Part shown: piece by piece, positions 57,570 to 64,000 of the stretch | Layout: the number at the start of each line of letters is the position of its first letter | Numbering within the stretch: position 1 is the stretch's first letter | Assembly (NCBI GenBank): GCA_008360955.1 | Contig: LUCM01005771.1 | Coordinates: 84,482-148,481, forward strand | Origin: Fasciolopsis buskii | Taxonomy: Eukaryota; Platyhelminthes; Trematoda; Plagiorchiida; Fasciolidae | DNA length: 64,000 nucleotides | Direction: 5' to 3' | Position numbers and translations under genes: made by a program | The notes under the pieces: generated by a model | What the model saw: the letters and a program-made list of their open reading frames with translations, nothing else | Told to the model about the DNA's origin: nothing | Databases searched by the model: none

Positions 57570-58292
57570 ATGTCCGATACTTGTTACCAATGTGGTCGTC
57601 CGGGGCACTTCGCTCGTGAGTGTAAAGCCATGGGATCAGGTGGCCGTGGTGGGGGCGGCGGTGGTGGTGGCGGTTATCGTGGTGGCCGCTCAGGACGCTC
57701 AGGTAAGTGGATTTTTCATTGACGGCGGACATCTTTGTTGTTTTCCTTGGCTCACGCTATCAATCTTCTTCAGATGTGTGCTTCACCTGCGGTCAAAGTG
57801 GACATATGGCCCGTGAGTGTGGAAACGAACGTGGTGGTTACGGCAGCAGGGGTGAGTTACCTGAAATGGTTATCCGTGCCGAATAATTAGGAATTTGATG
57901 GCTGTGTTTTTCTCTGCAGCTGTCGGTAGTAAATGACGGATGAATTGAGCTATTTCGGTGTATAAGTGGCGTGTGATCGGTATCTCTTTATGTCTTGCAG
58001 GCGCTTGTTACACCTGTGGTGGGACCGGACATATCGCTCGTGATTGCATGAGCTCTCAGCGCGGAGGTAGTTATGGTGGTGGCGGCGGCGGTGGTGGTCG
58101 TGGATGCTACAATTGTGGTGAGATTGGTCATGTGGCACGTAGCTGCCCCAATAATCAGAGAAATGGAACAAGTAATATCCAGTGTTACAGGTACTGCGGT
58201 CGATGTGTTTCTTGATGTTTCGGTTTAGGTGTCATCAGTATGGTCATATGGCTCGAGATTGTACGGACAGTGCAGCTGCAGCAGAGGCCTAG
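57570..58292 (+). CDS. CNBP: CNBP-type CCHC zinc-knuckle protein, copy 4
   Basis: Exons 57570-57702, 57774-57851, 58001-58190 and 58229-58292. Identical in coding sequence and splice sites to copy 1. This is the copy that keeps the presumably ancestral downstream neighbourhood, because the array ends 1.9 kb later. Confidence 0.92.
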
Positions 58293-58991
58293 GGAGGCTG
58301 GTCGGTGTCAACAATCGTCCCTTTCCACATTTCCAAGATACCTCCGCACAGTAAACGGTGGATCACTTGCGCGGGGTCTCATCTTGCATCCTAACATTTA
58401 CTAATTATATATTGCCTGAAATTTGTTGGAGTGTTCTGCAATGGCTTTTGGGTGATCGCTCGCAGTCTATCGAGAGCGTTTGTTATGCACTGGGTACTGC
58501 ATTTGTTGAAGTCATGCTACTGATAGCTTGAGTTAAGCATTGATGTGGCTCCCACTACAGATATGATGGAGGCAAGCTACGGCGCTTTGCTGTCGCAAGT
58601 TCGCGCACTGTTTTTGTGTTCGACATTCGGGTGGGTGGAGCGCACAGGTGTTTTTCTTAATTTAGGAGACGATTGGTTCTTGCTCGACGTGAACGGCGAC
58701 TCTCGCAGGAACAGTTTTGGTCGTGTCCATTAAGCAGTTCGGGTCCTAGTAGAAATTTATCAAAGACAGTACCTATAAGTACGTAGCCTTCAGTGCGCTG
58801 TTTATTTTGGTTTTCCTTTCAAATGGGTGAGTTGGACGTCAACGGTTGTGGTTGATTTGTAAACGTTTGTTGTATGCTGATTCTATGGTTGTGCTAATAT
58901 TGTGAAACTGGAAGCTTCAGAGTTGAAAACGCATTGTTAGCGGGAGCGCCCAGCGGTTCGTGATCCACTGGATTGGTGCATCGTGTACGAG

Positions 58992-59085
58992 ATGGCACAG
59001 TCTGACGCGAAAAGAGTTGGTCCCCGGCGAAGTGTGCGTGATGCGGTCGGTTGGTCAAGCGTTGATGTCCAAAACCGGAACGGAG
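58992..59085 (+). CDS. Candidate first exon of a second gene (unit 4)
   Basis: Identical to 46962-47055. If this exon starts a real gene, only this copy could be joined to the unique DNA beyond 60233 without crossing another unit. Confidence 0.4.
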
Positions 59086-60562
59086 GTGAGATATTTTTGG
59101 GTTTGTGATTGAGCCATGCACATTCTGTTGGTCGTGAATGTTGAGGGCCGGGTGTAGTAATGAAAATGCGCAAGTTTGAAGTGTGTTTAGTTGTACAGCC
59201 AATCTGTTGGGCGCCTGTTAGATACTGGTGACAACACGTGATTGTTTGCATCTGGTTTTGTGCCGTCCAAGACAAACAGTCGTAGAGTAGCTGGATTCCG
59301 TTCGTTGCCAGTTGTGAAGTACTCTAGTGTTTTCGGCTGATCATCTATTTTAACGACTTTGTATTGCCTTGCTGGCAGCGCCCGAAGTCTTGTTGGCACA
59401 GCTGCGTTGAGTGAAATACGTAAGCAGACAATCCTGGTTGTTTGCGCCGTCCGGTTGGTCGGTCCTTGTTGCTGGTTACGAGCCTATCTTCTTCCGGTCT
59501 TCCTGCTACACGTTGTCGTCGGCGGAGGACAATTTTGGTCATTCGGTCGACACGTGCTTACGGCTTTCAGTCAGTTTGACGAGTATTGTTAGAGGTTTTT
59601 GCGCATCCTCGCACGTTTCGTCGTTGGACCGTTTTTCTTGGGAGGCTGATGGTTTCTGTCGCCGCTGGCTTGTCACACGGGTGACCAGAAGCTATCGGCG
59701 GCGGTTCTGTTCTGATTGCGGGTTGATCGGTTAGCCCGTATGCGATGATTCCGGGGTTCTGTCCAGTTGGGATAGACCCGAAACTTCGCAACGGTATATT
59801 GCCAATTCGCATTCCCCCCATGTGTGGGTTTAGACGGGATGTTGTTTTGGGGATGTGGTGTTTTCTTGCGTCATTGCTGAATATGTTGCGGTCTATCTTG
59901 ATGAACCTGGTGATTGTTGCTCTTTGTTGCAGGTTAAAATCCAACGGACTCGGTCGTCTTGACACGCGTGAGGACGTTCGTACTGACGAAGTTCGGTTTG
60001 TTCACGATGAATATAGGCAAGGTCCCATTCACGGTGTAGCCTGTTGATGAAGAATATACGTTCCGCTACGTTTTTGTTTTTTTTACGCCGCTTAGTTTGG
60101 GTCTGGCAGAAGTGATTGGCGCTTATGTCCAATCTATGTGAAAACAGCGAAATCTGGGCGCAATTGGATAACGTTGTTGGAGGAGGTTTGTTGTTTTAGC
60201 TGTGCAAGTGGCCAGTTGTCCTAGTGGGTGTAGAATGTCTCAGTGTCGCAAGTTCGGGGGAATTCCATTTCGAGAGTTCTGAGCGGGTGCCGTGACCCGG
60301 GTCTGAGCTTTTTGCGTGGTTGTCTTAGGGTCCATTCTCTGAATGCTCATGGTTTTGGCTGACTTCGCAGATGTCGTTATATCGATATGGACTGTTCGTC
60401 GTGCCGTCTACGGAGTGCTCAGTAGGTTATTTGAAACTTGAATTTCCGGTGGCTTGTCAGTCAACTCTCGGGTAACTCATTCAAGGGCGTTGAACCCGTG
60501 TGCGGGCTGTGATTACTGTCCTTTGAGTGGGTTGTAATTTTCACGTTCTTTGGACGTTCCGA

Positions 60563-60674
60563 ATGATGGATGAAATGTCTTCACGCTCGTCGCGGACCTC
60601 GACTTTGTCGGCTACCCACTTGCAACCCCCAAATGTTTTGGTGATGATGCCGTTAGGTTACGCAAAAAAAATCC
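60563..60674 (+). CDS. Candidate first exon downstream of the array
   Basis: ATG followed by 37 codons (MMDEMSSRSSRTSTLSATHL, then QPPNVLVMMPLGYAKKI) and a strong donor (gtaagg) in phase 1. The Ser/Thr-rich start followed by PPNVLVMMPLGYAKK is protein-like. The downstream partner exon was not found and the family is unknown. It may be an internal exon of the gene whose first exon lies in each array unit. Confidence 0.45.
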
Positions 60675-62101
60675 GTAAGGTGGATCAGATACCCATCCAG
60701 GATGCTTGGGTATTGTCGGGCTTAGTGTTTTCTAGGTCCGTGATTGTCACTCGTCTTGGGCAGGCTCGCGCAGGTTCTGGTGGAGCTCATCCCACTTTAG
60801 AATGCGTAAACTGAGTTCCAACTCAGCCGCCAAACGACTCGGGTCTTTTTAGTTAAACCATTGTCGGTGAACGGCATCTTCGAGGTCACGGCTGGTTCTG
60901 GACTGCCGCGCGTTGTCTCGAGTAGCCCCCAGGTGCTTGCTGGCAGCAGACCAACAAAGTACAACTGTTTCTCTACCACGTCTAACTGGTTGGAGGAGGT
61001 TCACTAGCGAACCTGTTCATTTATTCATCCTGAAGGAACTGGATTTGCGAAGAATAAAGTGGTTTAATTAGCTCTGGGCTTCTATAGAATGACTGGCAAA
61101 TTGAATTGAAACCCTGCGCCGCTCTCTCGACTGACACTGTTCACAAACGCGGTCATTCGTGTGAGTAGTTCCATGTCACTCATCTGTCAAGGTCCAGTTA
61201 AACATTCATCGGGAGCCCGGATGGTGATATTTGCCAGAAATTCTATGGCATTTACTTCGGTCAGCATCCCGACAAGACCATGAGTGTCTTTAGCTCTTAC
61301 ATAAAATATTAGTTTGCAATGCCTGTTTTATCGAAGAAACTCGATCAAGACTCCAATGTTTGATTGGTTTCTCTTAATAATCCCGTTGTGGAGTTTCATC
61401 TACGCCTTTTGCGGACTCTGAGCTGTTGCTGCCGTTCTTGCTTTTGATGGAGCATGGGGACCGTGCTGCTTGATTGAATCACAATCAGCAGCCTGGTTGT
61501 GTGCAGTGAGATCTGAAGGTCGTCCAAAGGGAGCAGTCTGCCCAGATAAAGGCAGTGGTTTTGTTGTACTGGCGTATGCAGATGCAACCAAAGTGATTTA
61601 CGAGAGTTTCTATGATCCGCATAGTTCAAGCAGAACTGACAGTTCGTCATTTTAACAACAGACGTGAATGCCAGCAAGTCCAGTGCCCTCACTCAAGACG
61701 CATCTAGGAAGTCATTTGGTCTTGATTGCTGTCTTTCTGAAAACGGGAAACAACGGTTGGTCCAGCTTGAGAGCTGCTCGGTGAGGCAAGATTAGAGCTA
61801 CGCCACGCGATTTTTAAACAGGTAGCGTGGAGTAGTCTCATTTCCCAATGCCGCCCTTTTTGGATATGCTGCTTCCATGTGATCTGGTTTGGTGATCTAC
61901 CCTCCGCTCTTCATTTTTCGAGGTAAGTTACGTGCATTCAGAAGCCTCAAGGCCATTAGGTAGCTTCCTTAGATGAACTTGTTCCCAGTGCGCATAGTTA
62001 TCCTCGCAGACGCATTTTAATGATGCAGGCCGTTTGAACGCCAATAACCATGTTCTTTGCAGAAGTTTAACTCCATCGTCTAAGGGAACAGATGAAGCCC
62101 T
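60675..62101. other. No supportable gene
   Basis: GC content stays moderate. A 98-codon - strand frame (61692-61396) and a + strand frame (61470-61655) overlap without family resemblance. The DNA next to 62.1 kb may be the continuation of LINE debris. Confidence 0.35.
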
Positions 62102-63090
62102 CTATAGTGGATCCTCTATAACCAAGTTAAAATGAAATAGGGACATAGGGCACCCATGCCGTACTCCACGGGAGACGACAAGGCGGTGAAAGCTGAACAT
62201 AAGCACTGACACCACTTGACGCATGACGGTACAACTGTTTGAGGAACAACATTTCTCAGGTACTCTATCCCTCAACGGATTTCGCTGTTGCAGGCCTACT
62301 GACGGAGTCAAAGGCTGCGCGAATGTCAGAAAACACGATGATCGTTGGTGTTTGGAAGGCAAAATAAAGCGGTGCTCTAGCACCTGTCCGGGAATGAAGA
62401 TTTGATCGCAGCATCCACGAACAGCGCAAAACGGCCTGTTCCTCGTGAGTTTGCCCTTCATGCCTTCTGTACAGCCTGGAAAGAATGACACGCAAGTAGC
62501 TTTGACACTGCTTGGATTAGGCTAAAACTCTATTGTTAGCTTGGTCACTGCGTAAAGCCTTTTTGAAGACGGGGACAACGATCAACTCCCCACTCCACGA
62601 GAGGAAACCTCGGAGTATAAGATCTACGAGAAAACTTGAATTTCCCTGATCGGCTCCATCTTCAAATAGAACCGGGTAAAGACCATTGGAGTCCGACGCA
62701 TTAAAACGCCCTAAGGTTGGGATTTCCCTGAGGATCTCCGCCTCGGATGGCGGATCTGTTTCAACAGGGCATCAAGTGCTTTTGGGAGGCCAGTTAATTT
62801 ATGCCTGAAAGTGCTCCGCCCAGTGTACAAGACGGCGCTGCAGGTTGTGGATAGGCGAACCGTCAGGTTTATATATCGCTCCGCCCACACCCAATACTTT
62901 CTTACCAGTAGTTCGTATGGGGTACTGCCACAGCATTGGCGCCGCTGACTCCAGTTTTGAACCATATCCCTCAGCCTTTCTAACCAGCAGTTTTCGGTAC
63001 CATTCGTGTTCCAATCTCATATACAGCAAGGCCCAATTGCTGTCATGCCAGAAGTAAACTTTCGGAAACTTCCAATTCATCGGTTGCCTA
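62102..63090 (-). pseudogene. LINE remnant 2 (reverse): pre-RT region to RT block 5
   Basis: From about 63080 downwards: NWALLYMRLEHEWYRKLLVR, then GGAIYKPDGSPIHNLQRRLV and HWAEHF (the linker before RT). After several frameshifts come RLYRRHEGQTHEEQA, FAFQTPTIIVFSDIRAAFDS (RT block with the conserved D-x-x-x-AFD) and SRGVRHGCPMSLFHFNLVIE (RT block G-V-RQGCP-x-SP-x-LFN). It stops before the YADD region. Multiple frame changes make it non-functional. Confidence 0.8.
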
Positions 63091-63099
63091 CCACGCTTC

Positions 63100-64000
63100 T
63101 CGTTTCCGCAACAGCCTAGCCACCGTAGCCCATGTAAAGAAGCAATTGTTCTCGGTGACGCACAGTCGGGTACTCCGCCTATTGCATCACTACTGACTTG
63201 ATGTCACCGTACTCCCGCATTTGACCCTAGACACCACTGATCGAACACGATCTGTTGGTCCAGGCCTTCTCGAACTGGCCAGGTTTCGCAAGGAATGCCT
63301 GGTCTCGTTATGATGCTATAGGTGCTTGAAATTGTCGAAGGCGAGCCCTAGAAATTCCCAACGGATTTCACCAACGTTACTAGTAGACATTAGTAGAACT
63401 GCAACTTCTAAGGCCCATAGCTGTTGACGCTTCCGAACATTATGCGCGAGTGGTGAGTGCAGGAGGATCTTGTTGTCAGTCCGGGAAGAGGACTTTGCGC
63501 TTGGACGGAGCAAAGTGCATGCCATACATGGTGAATTCGGCGGACAAGTGGTGTAAAGCAGCCTGGGCAACTTAAGGGGGCCTCGTCAGTCTTATTCTAG
63601 TCCGCAGCTCTGGGATCCGACAACAGCCCACACAGTTCACAACACCGTCAAGAACTCTGCGGAGCAGGTGGTCTCTAACGAAACTGAAGGGAAACGGAGA
63701 GTTAGCGCGTCATAGCTGAATGTCATTGCAGACGGGGAAAGTTGCCCATACATACCCTGCCCGACGTTTGCTGACAAGAAGGTATTTCCATGGGTACGCT
63801 GACTTGTTGGCAGAACCGAATTCAGGTTAGATATCCAGGAACACGACGATGATTGGCCTTTGCTGAACGTGGCAGTGTTAGCTGTGTGGAAAGCTGAAAT
63901 GTGATGCAGCCAACCACTTCCAATGCGGAACCTGAAGCGGCCGCTTCTTCCATCTCCTCGGCTGCTTTAACTCACCAGTTTTCGCGGTCATTCTTAAGGC
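63100..64000 (-). pseudogene. LINE remnant 1 (reverse): internally deleted RT 3' half
   Basis: On the - strand, fragments appear in order with gaps: a trace of the block PIIVVFLDI (near 63840), then, after a deletion, HHLSAEFTMYGMHFAPSKRK and VLFPD (post-active-site region, near 63560-63480). A C-terminal piece with ETWPVREGLDQQIVFDQ and HGLRWLG follows at about 63290-63110. Since C-terminal sequence precedes the N-terminal sequence of remnant 2, these are two copies in the same orientation, not one element. The copy continues beyond the window. Confidence 0.65.

Larger units (their letters stand above)
56333..60233 (+). repeat. CNBP tandem array, unit 4 (without spacer)
   Basis: Fourth copy. 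It ends at gtgggtgtag (60233), after which the sequence changes to aatgtctcag instead of the spacer. One private difference is cctatcTtctt near 59490. Confidence 0.95.

Noticed and set aside
45540..60233. CRISPR-like or satellite interpretation of the 4010-bp repeat
   Set aside because: Units are gene-sized, contain a complete spliced gene and lack short regularly spaced repeats.

Overview
This window is nuclear DNA from a eukaryote, most probably a digenean trematode (a fluke with moderate GC rather than a schistosome). The species is an inference. The support is: very short introns (38 and 43 bp), split kelch and CNBP genes, long gene-poor stretches, and a dense sediment of tRNA-derived SINEs, Penelope-like elements with GIY-YIG ends, and LINE reverse-transcriptase fragments. 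No bacterial operon, CRISPR array or intact tRNA/rRNA gene was seen. Most open frames here are chance or retroelement debris, and several begin at TTG or GTG, which is not a normal start in a eukaryote.

Layout. 1-6.2 kb: the 3' part of a KLHL1/4/5-type kelch gene on the + strand. One kelch exon lies in a 1.5 kb tandem duplication with a single N at the junction. 6.2-17.4 kb: mostly non-coding, with SINE copies, two GIY-YIG fragments in opposite orientations, and a convincing two-exon gene end on the - strand. 17.45-18.70 kb: a single-exon, GPCR-like multi-pass membrane protein on the - strand. 19.3-19.9 kb: a short retroelement insertion flanked by a 26-bp target-site duplication. 20.9-32.3 kb: several well-bounded candidate exons on the - strand, mixed with a tandem Penelope-like element, a SINE and a LINE RT fragment. 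32-44 kb: mostly empty, with an RT fragment, a SINE and a possible element tail.

The most striking structure is 44.3-60.2 kb. A block of about 3.9 kb carrying a complete four-exon CNBP-type zinc-knuckle gene is repeated four times head-to-tail with a 4010-bp period and only a handful of base differences. A spacer of about 107 bp sits at each internal junction and at neither end of the array. The CNBP reading frame is identical in all four copies. Each block also carries a possible first exon of a second gene, and another first-exon candidate follows the array. The last 2 kb is LINE debris on the - strand.

How the genes relate: the two recognised proteins are a kelch protein (probable Cullin-3 adaptor family) and an RNA/ssDNA-binding CNBP. 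They are unrelated in pathway and no operon-like arrangement is visible. The biological novelty, if any, lies in the CNBP amplification, the element architecture (TA-bounded tandem Penelope copies with a hammerhead-like tail) and the unassigned - strand exons.
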